A stretch of 20,719 bases of DNA from Bacillota bacterium (GCA_029268085.1 JAJUHD010000019.1:1-20719); one strand, 5' to 3'. Shown: positions 7,411-14,513, counted from the first letter of the stretch. Numbers and translations: made by a program. The notes: generated by a model not told the origin, from the sequence alone.

Positions 7411-8724
7411 ATGAAAAATGAATTATTGCGCAAAATTGAAGCCCGGCAAATCGTCTGCGGTGTCGTCGGGCTCGGCTACGTCGGACTGCCTCTGGCTGTG
7501 GAAAAGGCAAAAGCGGGCTTCAAAACGATAGGCTTCGATATACAGCCCGAGAAAGTCAACATGGTCAATGCAGGCAAAAACTATATCGGCGATGTGGTCG
7601 ACGGCGATCTTGAGCGACTTGTAGAAACAGGTCTGCTCAGCGCCACAGACGATTTCAGCTTTATAAGAGATACAGATTTTATTGCTGTCTGTGTCCCAAC
7701 TCCGCTGGACAGCCATCAGCAGCCGGATATCAGCTATGTGAAGTCCTCCTTCGAGGAAATTTCAAAATATTTGAAAAAGGGCACTATGGTTGTGCTTGAA
7801 TCGACGACTTACCCGGGAACGACCGAGGACTTGCTAAAACCGATTTTGGAAAAAGGATCGGGTCTTATATGCGGCAGGGATTTTTATCTTGGCTTTTCTC
7901 CCGAGAGGGTCGATCCCGGAAACCTCGTTTTCAGAACGAAGAACACGCCGAAGGTTGTCGGCGCGATAGGTGCGGATGCCGCCGAAGCTATTTCCGCTGT
8001 GTACCGCGCCGTACTCGACAGCGATGTAATAACGGTGTCGTCTCCGGCGGTTGCCGAAATGGAAAAAATACTTGAAAATACTTATAGAAATGTGAATATC
8101 GGACTCGTCAACGAGCTTGTCCAGCTTTGCTATAAAATGAAAATCGACTTTTGGGAGGTCATCGAGGCGGCAAATTCCAAGCCTTACGGCTTTCAGGCCT
8201 TTTACCCCGGACCGGGACTTGGAGGACACTGTATTCCTCTCGATCCTTATTATCTGAGCTGGAAAGCGCGCGAATACGGCTTCCATACAAATATGATAGA
8301 AAGCTCAATGATGGTGAATGACCGTATGCCCGAATACTGTGCCGAGCGCGCGGGGCACATTTTGAACCGCTTTAAGAAGGCGCTGAACGGATCAAATATT
8401 CTGGTACTCGGCGTTGCATACAAACAGGATATAGACGATTACAGGGAAAGCCCGGCTATCCGCGTTATCGAGCATCTTGAGAAGGCCGGCGCATCTGTTT
8501 CTTACTATGATCCGTGGGTAAAAGAATATCATGACCGAGGAAAAACACGGGCTTCACTGCCGGAATTGACGGCTGAAGCTCTTAAATCCGCAGATCTTGT
8601 TATAGTTACGACGGCACATACAAATCTGGACTATGATTTTATTCAACGGAACGCAGTCATGATATTCGATACCAAAAACGCGATGAAAAATGTAAGAATC
8701 CGTGACAATATCGAGCTTCTTTAA
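7411..8724 (+). CDS. wbpA: UDP-N-acetylglucosamine 6-dehydrogenase, WbpA-type nucleotide sugar dehydrogenase
   Basis: NAD-dependent, two-step oxidation of the C6 hydroxyl of a UDP-hexosamine to the uronate. With ATG 7411 it has 437 residues. An ATG at 7402 is in frame but only one base from the GAGGA ribosome-binding site (7396-7400), so 7411, at ten bases, is preferred. Domains in order: Rossmann NAD domain with G-L-G-Y-V-G-L-P (20-27), C-V-P-T-P (94-98), E-S-T-T-Y-P-G-T-T (130-138), S-P-E-R-V-D-P-G (163-170), the central helix around K219 and E-N-T-Y-R, and G-G-H-C-I-P-L-D-P (271-279) with catalytic Cys274, then the UDP-binding C-terminal domain. The PTPLD...QPD pattern and the neighbours (3-dehydrogenase, 3-acetyltransferase, aminotransferase) favour UDP-GlcNAc over UDP-Glc or UDP-ManNAc. 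Confidence 0.92.
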   Translation: MKNELLRKIEARQIVCGVVGLGYVGLPLAVEKAKAGFKTIGFDIQPEKVNMVNAGKNYIGDVVDGDLERLVETGLLSATDDFSFIRDTDFIAVCVPTPLDSHQQPDISYVKSSFEEISKYLKKGTMVVLESTTYPGTTEDLLKPILEKGSGLICGRDFYLGFSPERVDPGNLVFRTKNTPKVVGAIGADAAEAISAVYRAVLDSDVITVSSPAVAEMEKILENTYRNVNIGLVNELVQLCYKMKIDFWEVIEAANSKPYGFQAFYPGPGLGGHCIPLDPYYLSWKAREYGFHTNMIESSMMVNDRMPEYCAERAGHILNRFKKALNGSNILVLGVAYKQDIDDYRESPAIRVIEHLEKAGASVSYYDPWVKEYHDRGKTRASLPELTAEALKSADLVIVTTAHTNLDYDFIQRNAVMIFDTKNAMKNVRIRDNIELL

Positions 8725-8778
8725 AGAAACTAAAAAGGAAAAACAAATCGTGGCCGGTTGAAATAATGAGGTATCGAG

Positions 8779-9906
8779 ATGCAGTTCAGAGACCTGAAAA
8801 GACAATATGACACACTGAAGCCGCAGATTGATGAAGCGATATCACGGGTTTTTGATGAAGGCTGTTTTATTTCAGGAGCTCAGGTGGGAGAGCTTGAATC
8901 CATGCTTTCAAAATATGCGGGGATGAAGCACTGTATAAGCTGCGCAAGCGGAACGGACGCGATAAGGCTTGCGCTTATGGCATACGGTATTGGAAGCGGC
9001 GACGCGGTGTTTGTGCCGGATTTTACGTTCTTTGCAACTGCTGAAATGCCGGCCGCACTTGGCGCAACGCCGGTTTTTGTTGATGTAAGCGCGGAAACCT
9101 TCAATATCGATCCCAATATGCTTGAAATGGCTGTTCGTTATACAGAAAGGGCGGGAAAACTGCGCCCGCGCGCCGTAATCGCCGCGGACCTTTTCGGGCA
9201 GTGTGCGGACTATGAATCGATCAGCGAAATTGCCGAAAGGCACAGTCTGCTCGTAATTGAAGATGCGGCTCAGAGTTTCGGCGGAAGGATCGGCAAAAAG
9301 CGCGCCTGCTCATTCGGCGATATCGCCGCAACCTCGTTCTTTCCATCAAAGCCGCTCGGCTGTTACGGCGACGGTGGCGCCGTATTTACAAATGATGATG
9401 AAGCTGCGGCGCTTATCCGTTCATATGCGGTTCATGGCAAGGGCGCCGACAAGTATGACAACGAGAGAATCGGACTTAACTCCCGTCTCGACACTATACA
9501 GGCGGCTGTTCTTCAAATTAAGCTCGATGCGTTTGAAAAGCATGAGCTTGAGGACATAAACGATCTCGCCAGCCGGTATACCGAAAAGCTTAAAGACTAT
9601 GTAATTACACCGGTTGTCAGTGAGGGATATTATTCAAGCTGGGCGCAGTATACAATCCGGCTTAAAAATAAGGAACAACGCTGCCTCTTGCAGAAGTCAC
9701 TGAAAGATATGGGGATACCCACTATGATTTATTATCCCAGGGGCCTGCACAGGCAGGGAGCGTTTGCCGGCATGCCGAACCATGGGAGATTTCCCATTAC
9801 AGACCGCTTATGCGATACGGTGCTTTCATTACCGATCCATCCATACATGACCGAAAGCGAGGTCGAAAAAGTTGCAGAAAGCGTAATAAGCTGCATTACT
9901 GCGTAG
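8779..9906 (+). CDS. wbpE: WbpE-type UDP-3-keto-GlcNAcA 3-aminotransferase (DegT/DnrJ/EryC1 family)
   Basis: PLP-dependent transfer of an amino group to the 3-keto sugar made by the fused dehydrogenase, yielding the 3-amino substrate of the fused acetyltransferase. It has 375 residues, normal for the family, and opens with M-Q-F-R-D-L-K-R-Q-Y, very typical of WbpE/WlbC. Landmarks are S-G-T-D-A (57-61), E-D-A-A-Q-S (161-166) with the PLP ring Asp162, and S-F-F-P-S-K-P-L-G-C-Y-G-D-G-G (186-200) with Schiff-base Lys191. TGAGG lies seven bases before ATG. It follows wbpA after 54 bp and completes a four-activity set A-B-E-D in three genes. It is clearly distinct from the divergent DegT protein at 645-1700. 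An epimerase (WbpI) to the manno form is not in the window. Confidence 0.9.
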   Translation: MQFRDLKRQYDTLKPQIDEAISRVFDEGCFISGAQVGELESMLSKYAGMKHCISCASGTDAIRLALMAYGIGSGDAVFVPDFTFFATAEMPAALGATPVFVDVSAETFNIDPNMLEMAVRYTERAGKLRPRAVIAADLFGQCADYESISEIAERHSLLVIEDAAQSFGGRIGKKRACSFGDIAATSFFPSKPLGCYGDGGAVFTNDDEAAALIRSYAVHGKGADKYDNERIGLNSRLDTIQAAVLQIKLDAFEKHELEDINDLASRYTEKLKDYVITPVVSEGYYSSWAQYTIRLKNKEQRCLLQKSLKDMGIPTMIYYPRGLHRQGAFAGMPNHGRFPITDRLCDTVLSLPIHPYMTESEVEKVAESVISCITA

Positions 9907-9946
9907 AGACGCTGCAATATCGAAAACAGAGTTATACGATAAAATT

Positions 9947-9985
9947 TTGTCGTCAGACGCACTGTCAAAGTGCTTCTGACGGCAA
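9947..9985. promoter_or_regulatory. 17-bp-arm inverted repeat upstream of cpsC, overlapping a possible promoter
   Basis: Arms 9947-9963 and 9969-9985 pair over 17 positions with one C/T mismatch and one T/G wobble around the 5-base loop GTCAA. No T-run follows on the + strand, so it is not a classic terminator. A plausible promoter overlaps it: CTGTCA (9962-9967, four of six matches to TTGACA), an 18-bp spacer and TATACT (9986-9991). If that promoter is real, the repeat is an operator-like dyad centred on the -35 box. If transcription comes from upstream, it is an mRNA hairpin. Confidence 0.5.
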
Positions 9986-10034
9986 TATACTGTATAGAGA
10001 GCTTATTGTTCCGCTTTAGAACGGAGGTATTGCG

Positions 10035-10769
10035 TTGGATGAGTATAAAAAAATCGATTATAAATCCCTGCTTTTCTTTACGCTGAAGAAGTTCTGGATT
10101 ATTGCTTTGGCCGCTGTAATTTTCGGGGTTTCCGCCCTATGTGTTTCGTTATATGCGATAACGCCGCAGTACAGCTCAACGATCCGTTTATACGTCAACA
10201 ATAAAACGGAGGCATCCGGTTCGCTGACATCAAGCGACGTATCGGCGGCAAAATCGCTTGTTGAAACTTATATAACAATAATTGAATCCGATTCTTTTAT
10301 TGATGAAATAGCAGAAGAAATTGAAGGCAAATACACAAACGGCCAGATCAGAAAAATGCTGAGTGCAAGGTCGATCAACGGCACCGAGGTGTTTGAGGTA
10401 TCGGTATCGGGACCTTCACCTGAAGAATGCGCAGGTATTGCCAATAAAATTGCCGAGCTTGCTCCCGCCAAGATAACGGAAATTATTGAGGGAAGCTCGG
10501 TAAAAATAGTCGACAGGGCAAAGGTCCCTTCAAGCCCCATATCTCCAGATATACCGCTAAACATTGAACTGGCCGCTCTTCTCGGAATTGTGGTTTCCTG
10601 CATTTTGATCTTCATAGTATTTATATCCGACACAACAATTTACAGTGAAGATGATATCGGTGAATTCTGCACGCTGCCGATTCTGGGAATCTTACCCGAC
10701 TTCAGTAAGGTGAATCAAAGCAAGGACGGTAATTTATATGCTTACGGCGAGAGGAGTAGGGGAGAATGA
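10035..10769 (+). CDS. cpsC: CpsC/Wzz-type polysaccharide co-polymerase, activator of the tyrosine kinase
   Basis: A 244-residue membrane protein of the Wzz/YveK family. Transmembrane helix 1 is at about 19-41; the extracytoplasmic region begins I-T-P-Q-Y-S-S-T-I-R-L-Y-V-N-N; a proline-rich stretch P-S-S-P-I-S-P-D-I-P (165-174) precedes helix 2 (about 177-198) and a short cytosolic tail. This is the layout of Gram-positive chain-length regulators whose C-terminal tail activates a separate CpsD kinase. The start is TTG 10035, fixed by GGAGG at 10023-10027 with seven-base spacing. The upstream TTCCG (10009-10013) could pair with CGGAG (10022-10026) and partly mask that site. The end overlaps cpsD by 4 bp. 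The predicted role is control of polysaccharide chain length or export at the membrane. Confidence 0.88.
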   Translation: MDEYKKIDYKSLLFFTLKKFWIIALAAVIFGVSALCVSLYAITPQYSSTIRLYVNNKTEASGSLTSSDVSAAKSLVETYITIIESDSFIDEIAEEIEGKYTNGQIRKMLSARSINGTEVFEVSVSGPSPEECAGIANKIAELAPAKITEIIEGSSVKIVDRAKVPSSPISPDIPLNIELAALLGIVVSCILIFIVFISDTTIYSEDDIGEFCTLPILGILPDFSKVNQSKDGNLYAYGERSRGE

Positions 10770-11503
10770 AAAAGACAGAGAAAGATTTAAAAAAGAACCA
10801 GAATAAAAAGCTTTCGGAATCACATGACAGAAGCTTCATTATAAATAACAGCACAGCGTTTTTTATTAAAGAGGAATACAAAACGCTTCGAACGAATATC
10901 ATGTTTTCCATCCCTTCAGAAGGATGCAGGATAATCGGCATAACAAGCGCGCAACCGTTCGAGGGCAAAAGCATAAACAGCCTGAACCTTGCCATTACAT
11001 TTGCGCAGATGGAAGCGCGGGTGCTGCTTATCGACTGCGATTTGCGAGTCCCGAGTCAGGCAAGGCTTACAGGCATGGATGCAGCGCCGGGTATCAGCAA
11101 TGTTCTCGCCGGGATGAGCACTATTGACCAAGCGGTTCGGAAAACGGGTTATTCAAACGTCGATGTTCTGCTGTCCGGAGATATTCCTCCAAACCCGACA
11201 GAACTTCTAAGTTCGGAAAGAATGAGTAAAATTATCGAAAAGCTTTCTCAAAAATACGATTATATATTCCTGGATCTGCCGCCAATAAATATCGTGGCGG
11301 ATGCTGTTATAGTATCCAAGTACTTGTCCGGACTGCTGCTTGTTATAAGATCCTCCGTTTCCAAGCGCGGAAGTGTGGCCGAAGCAATAAGAAAGCTGGA
11401 ACTTGCCAAAGCAAACATTATCGGTGTGCTGCTTACCTGTGTAAATATTAAAAAAACGCCTTACAGCCGCTATAGGAAATACGGCAAATACCGTTATAAT
11501 TAA
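10766..11503 (+). CDS. cpsD: CpsD/YwqD-type bacterial tyrosine kinase (BY-kinase)
   Basis: A 245-residue cytosolic ATPase-like kinase. Near the N-terminus E-E-Y-K-T-L-R-T-N-I (36-45) is the conserved oligomerisation/activation motif. Walker A is A-Q-P-F-E-G-K-S (62-69), Walker A' is V-L-L-I-D-C-D-L-R (86-94) and Walker B is Y-I-F-L-D-L-P-P (166-173). The C-terminus holds a tyrosine cluster, Tyr233, 236, 239, 242 and 244, the usual autophosphorylation tail. Two small departures from the common pattern are Phe in place of Gly in P-G-E-G-K-S, and Leu in place of Thr in D-T-P-P. It needs the CpsC tail for activity in related systems and is reversed by the CpsB phosphatase encoded next. The start overlaps cpsC (ATGA) after GGGGAG. 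It controls polysaccharide polymerisation or export and may phosphorylate sugar-nucleotide enzymes. Confidence 0.92.
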   Translation: MKKTEKDLKKNQNKKLSESHDRSFIINNSTAFFIKEEYKTLRTNIMFSIPSEGCRIIGITSAQPFEGKSINSLNLAITFAQMEARVLLIDCDLRVPSQARLTGMDAAPGISNVLAGMSTIDQAVRKTGYSNVDVLLSGDIPPNPTELLSSERMSKIIEKLSQKYDYIFLDLPPINIVADAVIVSKYLSGLLLVIRSSVSKRGSVAEAIRKLELAKANIIGVLLTCVNIKKTPYSRYRKYGKYRYN

Positions 11504-11542
11504 ACGCTTAAAAATGGCGGTTAAGCTCCGGGAGAAGCGCCT

Positions 11543-12244
11543 ATGATCGATTTTCATTCTCATTTCCTGCCGCATATGGATGACGGGAGTAAAAGCATGG
11601 ATGAATCACTTCGGATGCTGAACCTCTCATATAATATGGGTATAGACGCAATAGTTTCAACATCGCATTATTTTTCCGATTCCGAAAGCATAGACAAGTT
11701 TTTGAGCAGGCGTAAAGAGCGTCTGGATAGTCTTGCGAGCGCCCTTGAGGGAATTGGCAATGTCCCAAGAATTATTGAGGGCGCGGAGGTAGCATTTTAT
11801 CCGGGGATGGGCAGCGATAATGAGCTTATGCGGCTTTGCATTGGCGACACGAAATGCGTTATGATTGAAATGCCGTATTGCAGATGGTCATCGTTATCAA
11901 AAAGAGAATTGCTAAACATGATGCTTAACCGCGGGATAACGCCGATACTCGCACATATTGACAGATATCAGCAGTGTGCTGATAGTATTGAGGAATTGCT
12001 TTGTTACGGCGCAATTGCGCAGATAAACGGTGAAAGCCTGATCGATTCTAAACAAAGAAAAAGAATGCTGAAGCTGATTAAAGAAAGAAAGAAGGTTTTG
12101 CTCGGTTCCGACTGCCACAATATGGAAAACCGGAGGCCAAACCTTGATAGAGCGTTCAGTATAATCGAAAAGAGCATAGGAAGAGCCTATCTGGACGGAA
12201 TTGAACAATTCAGCCGAGAACTATTGAAACAAGGCCCGATCTGA
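11543..12244 (+). CDS. cpsB: CpsB/YwqE-type PHP-domain protein-tyrosine phosphatase
   Basis: A metal-dependent phosphatase of 233 residues that removes phosphate from the kinase tyrosine tail. PHP metal-binding motifs are in order: D-F-H-S-H (3-7), D-D-G-S (13-16), T-S-H (40-42), E-G-A-E-V (79-83), A-H-I-D-R-Y (137-142, where relatives have A-H-P-E-R-Y) and G-S-D-C-H-N (188-193, usually S-D-A-H-N). All the expected metal ligands appear present. ATG 11543 follows GGGAG at 11530-11534. The 39-bp gap to cpsD holds a small dyad, GCTTAA/TTAAGC (11506-11511 and 11521-11526). In many Firmicutes the order is B-C-D; here the phosphatase follows the kinase, as in ywqC-ywqD-ywqE of Bacillus. Confidence 0.92.
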   Translation: MIDFHSHFLPHMDDGSKSMDESLRMLNLSYNMGIDAIVSTSHYFSDSESIDKFLSRRKERLDSLASALEGIGNVPRIIEGAEVAFYPGMGSDNELMRLCIGDTKCVMIEMPYCRWSSLSKRELLNMMLNRGITPILAHIDRYQQCADSIEELLCYGAIAQINGESLIDSKQRKRMLKLIKERKKVLLGSDCHNMENRRPNLDRAFSIIEKSIGRAYLDGIEQFSRELLKQGPI

Positions 12245-12280
12245 TACGGTTCTGATGGCCAAAAGCATAAACATAGTTTC

Positions 12281-12312
12281 GCCAAACCGGTAATAAACGG
12301 TTCGGCTGTTTT
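12281..12312 (+). terminator. Probable rho-independent terminator after cpsB
   Basis: Arms GCCAAACCG (12281-12289) and CGGTTCGGC (12298-12306) pair with one A/C mismatch around an 8-base loop, followed by TGTTTT. It lies 37 bases after the cpsB stop and before the operator-like palindromes of the next gene. The stability is only moderate, so read-through is likely. Confidence 0.5.
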
Positions 12313-12348
12313 CGCATATTCGTTTTCGCTCCTGCCGGATAACAGATG

Positions 12349-12381
12349 CTTAATTAAGGCGTTAGTACATACTTAATTAAG
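12349..12381. promoter_or_regulatory. Two tandem CTTAATTAAG palindromes upstream of the 4,6-dehydratase gene
   Basis: The perfect 10-bp palindrome CTTAATTAAG occurs at 12349-12358 and again at 12372-12381, the second extended to 12 bp (ACTTAATTAAGT). The copies are 23 bp apart start to start, about two helical turns, so two dimers could bind one face of the DNA. They end 12 bp before the predicted ATG. This looks like a tandem operator; the binding protein is unknown. Confidence 0.5.
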
Positions 12382-12393
12382 TGAAGTGGTATA

Positions 12394-14253
12394 ATGCAAA
12401 GTTTTTTCTTAAACAGACAGGCTAAAATAGCTTTTTTAATAATCGTTGATCTGCTGTGCGCGATCCTTGCCGTCTATCTCAGCGCTATCGTTCGTTTTGT
12501 GGTTGATTACTCCTTTTTCCCAATCGGTGTTTATAAGGAAATTGGAAAAACCCTTATATACTGGCTTCCCGCTAATTTTCTGATTTTTACGTTCTTCCGT
12601 ATGTATAACAGGCTTTGGGAATACGCAAGTATAATCGAGGCTTTGCGCGTTACAGCCGCATCGTTTTGCTCGTTCATAATTCTCGTTGTTACAGGCAGCT
12701 TAACCGGACTCGATATTCCAAAAAGCTGCTATCTGTTTGCATGGATATTTCTTACGGCATTTACGCTTGCAACCCGCTTTTTTTCGCGTATTATTCGTGC
12801 GTTTCGCCAGATAGGCATCAGCAGCTTTCAGATAAATACGACCAGAAATATTATGATAATCGGCGCAGGCCATGCAGGGAACGCGCTTATTCGTGAAATT
12901 GAAAAAGACAGATGCTTTTCGAATTTCAGAGTCGTATGCCTAATCGACGATGACTTAAATAAGATGAACAGGTATATCGGCTACGCCAAGGTTGTGGGCG
13001 GACGGGACAAGATAGTTTGGGCGGCAAAAAGATACCGTGTCGATGAAATCATTTTCGCGATTCCATCCGCGGATAATGAGACCCGACGTAAATTTTTTAA
13101 TATCTGCATGGAGACCTCGTGCGTAATAAAAACGCTGCCCAGTTATTATCAGGTGTTCAGCGGTCAGGAAACAAAACTGATGCTTAAAAGGGTCGATATT
13201 GCAGACCTGCTTGAACGTCCGCAGATTAACCTTGAGCTTGACGACGTTTCGGATTTTATCTGCGGAAAAAGAGTTCTGGTTACAGGCGCCGGAGGCTCCA
13301 TTGGAAGCGAGCTCTGCCGTCAGCTGGCGAAATACAAACCAGAAAAGCTGATAGCTTTGGATATATACGAGAATAATGTTTATTTTCTTCAGAATGAATT
13401 GAAAGAATTTTTTCCTCAGCTCAATATTGTTACTTTGATCGGCTCTGTTCGTGATGTGGACAGGGTCGATTATATTTTTTCTACATACAGACCTGAGGTT
13501 GTTTATCATGCGGCGGCGCACAAGCATGTACCGCTCATGGAGGACAGTCCAAATGAAGCGGTCAAAAACAACGTGTTTGGAACCTTGAACACAGTCTGTG
13601 CCGCTGATAAATATGGTGTTTCCCGTTTTGTTCTGATATCAACAGACAAGGCTGTAAATCCCACAAATGTAATGGGCGCGACAAAGCGGATCTGCGAAAT
13701 GATAATCCAGTATTATAATAAGATATCAAAGACCGAGTTTGTTGCCGTCCGCTTCGGGAATGTCCTGGGCAGCAACGGGAGCGTTATTCAAATTTTTAAA
13801 AGACAGATTGAAAACGGCGGACCTGTGAAGGTCACACATCCCGATATAATCCGATACTTTATGACAATTCCTGAGGCTGTTTCATTGGTCCTTCAAGCCG
13901 GGACATATGCCCGCGGCGGTGAAATCTTTATTCTTGATATGGGTGAGCCGGTCAAAGTACTCAGCCTGGCGGAAAATATGATCAGGCTTTCGGGACATGT
14001 TCCGTATAAAGATATAGGCATTGAGTTTATCGGACTCAGGCCCGGAGAAAAGATTTATGAGGAACTTCTCATGAGTGAAGAGGGGATTGCCGAAACAAAG
14101 AATGACAAAATATTCATAGGAAGGCCTATCGATATGGACGAGGAGAAATTTATGAGCCGCTTGGAGCATCTGAAACGTGTAGCGGATGATGAAAGCTGCG
14201 ATATCCGTTTCCTTATTCATGAAATTGTTCCGACATATAAATATAAACTATGA
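12394..14253 (+). CDS. Membrane-anchored UDP-GlcNAc 4,6-dehydratase (PglF/WbpM/CapD family)
   Basis: A full-length 619-residue member of the large polysaccharide SDR family. Four hydrophobic helices (about 11-34, 52-70, 82-102 and 112-130) anchor it. A first Rossmann-like domain begins at M-I-I-G-A-G-H-A-G-N-A-L (154-165). The catalytic SDR domain starts at V-L-V-T-G-A-G-G-S-I-G-S-E (294-306), with H-A-A-A-H-K-H-V-P-L-M-E (372-383), S-T-D-K (416-419) and M427-x-x-x-K431, the Met-Lys pair that replaces Tyr-x-x-x-Lys in this subgroup. L-R-P-G-E-K-I-Y-E-E-L is near the end. The reaction is UDP-GlcNAc to UDP-4-keto-6-deoxy-GlcNAc, the entry step to bacillosamine, legionaminic and related sugars, so it could feed the NeuBCA block. 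No good ribosome-binding site precedes ATG 12394, and an extended -10-like TGGTATAAT runs into that codon. Confidence 0.9.
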   Translation: MQSFFLNRQAKIAFLIIVDLLCAILAVYLSAIVRFVVDYSFFPIGVYKEIGKTLIYWLPANFLIFTFFRMYNRLWEYASIIEALRVTAASFCSFIILVVTGSLTGLDIPKSCYLFAWIFLTAFTLATRFFSRIIRAFRQIGISSFQINTTRNIMIIGAGHAGNALIREIEKDRCFSNFRVVCLIDDDLNKMNRYIGYAKVVGGRDKIVWAAKRYRVDEIIFAIPSADNETRRKFFNICMETSCVIKTLPSYYQVFSGQETKLMLKRVDIADLLERPQINLELDDVSDFICGKRVLVTGAGGSIGSELCRQLAKYKPEKLIALDIYENNVYFLQNELKEFFPQLNIVTLIGSVRDVDRVDYIFSTYRPEVVYHAAAHKHVPLMEDSPNEAVKNNVFGTLNTVCAADKYGVSRFVLISTDKAVNPTNVMGATKRICEMIIQYYNKISKTEFVAVRFGNVLGSNGSVIQIFKRQIENGGPVKVTHPDIIRYFMTIPEAVSLVLQAGTYARGGEIFILDMGEPVKVLSLAENMIRLSGHVPYKDIGIEFIGLRPGEKIYEELLMSEEGIAETKNDKIFIGRPIDMDEEKFMSRLEHLKRVADDESCDIRFLIHEIVPTYKYKL

Positions 14254-14335
14254 CATTAACTATAACAAAAAAGGTTCGGCGTATGTTTTCGGCTCCGATT
14301 ACTTGTTAACATTTGTTTTTCTGTTTTGCAAAAAG

Positions 14336-14364
14336 TTGCAATCTATAGCTTGAGACTATAGAAT
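14336..14364 (+). promoter_or_regulatory. Possible promoter with a dyad filling its spacer
   Basis: TTGCAA (14336-14341) and TAGAAT (14359-14364) are separated by exactly 17 bp, matching four of six and five of six consensus positions. The inverted repeat TCTATAG/CTATAGA (14342-14348 and 14356-14362, loop CTTGAGA) starts in the spacer and runs into the -10 box, a position typical of repressor or MerR-like operators. If used, the leader to the importer gene would be about 330 bases. Confidence 0.35.
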
Positions 14365-14427
14365 ATGGCGATAACTATAGCAAATATCGGATATACTTTT
14401 TCAGACAACCAATGTATACTAATAGCA

Positions 14428-14461
14428 TAGTTTGTAAGTTCCTAACAGAACATATAAACTA
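14428..14461 (+). other. Long imperfect hairpin in the importer leader
   Basis: Arms of 14 bases at 14428-14441 and 14448-14461 (TAGTTTGTAAGTTC and GAACATATAAACTA) pair with one A/A mismatch and one G/T wobble, loop CTAACA. No T-run follows, so it is not a terminator. It could be a leader RNA element or a DNA operator. Confidence 0.4.
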
Positions 14462-14501
14462 AACCATGGTATTACTTGTATATGTTAATAATTTCGCAAT
14501 G

Positions 14502-14513
14502 TTTGAGCTCAAA
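14502..14513. promoter_or_regulatory. Perfect 12-bp palindrome TTTGAGCTCAAA
   Basis: A perfect self-complementary 12-mer in the AT-rich leader, 191 bp before the importer start. It may be a protein-binding site; no regulator is recognised. In such AT-rich DNA a chance origin is possible, although the GAGCTC core is not AT-rich. Confidence 0.3.

Noticed and set aside
14283..14312. ATGTT/AACAT pairing followed by a T-rich run as terminator of the dehydratase gene.
   Set aside because: A 5-bp AT-rich stem with a 20-base loop is too weak to call.
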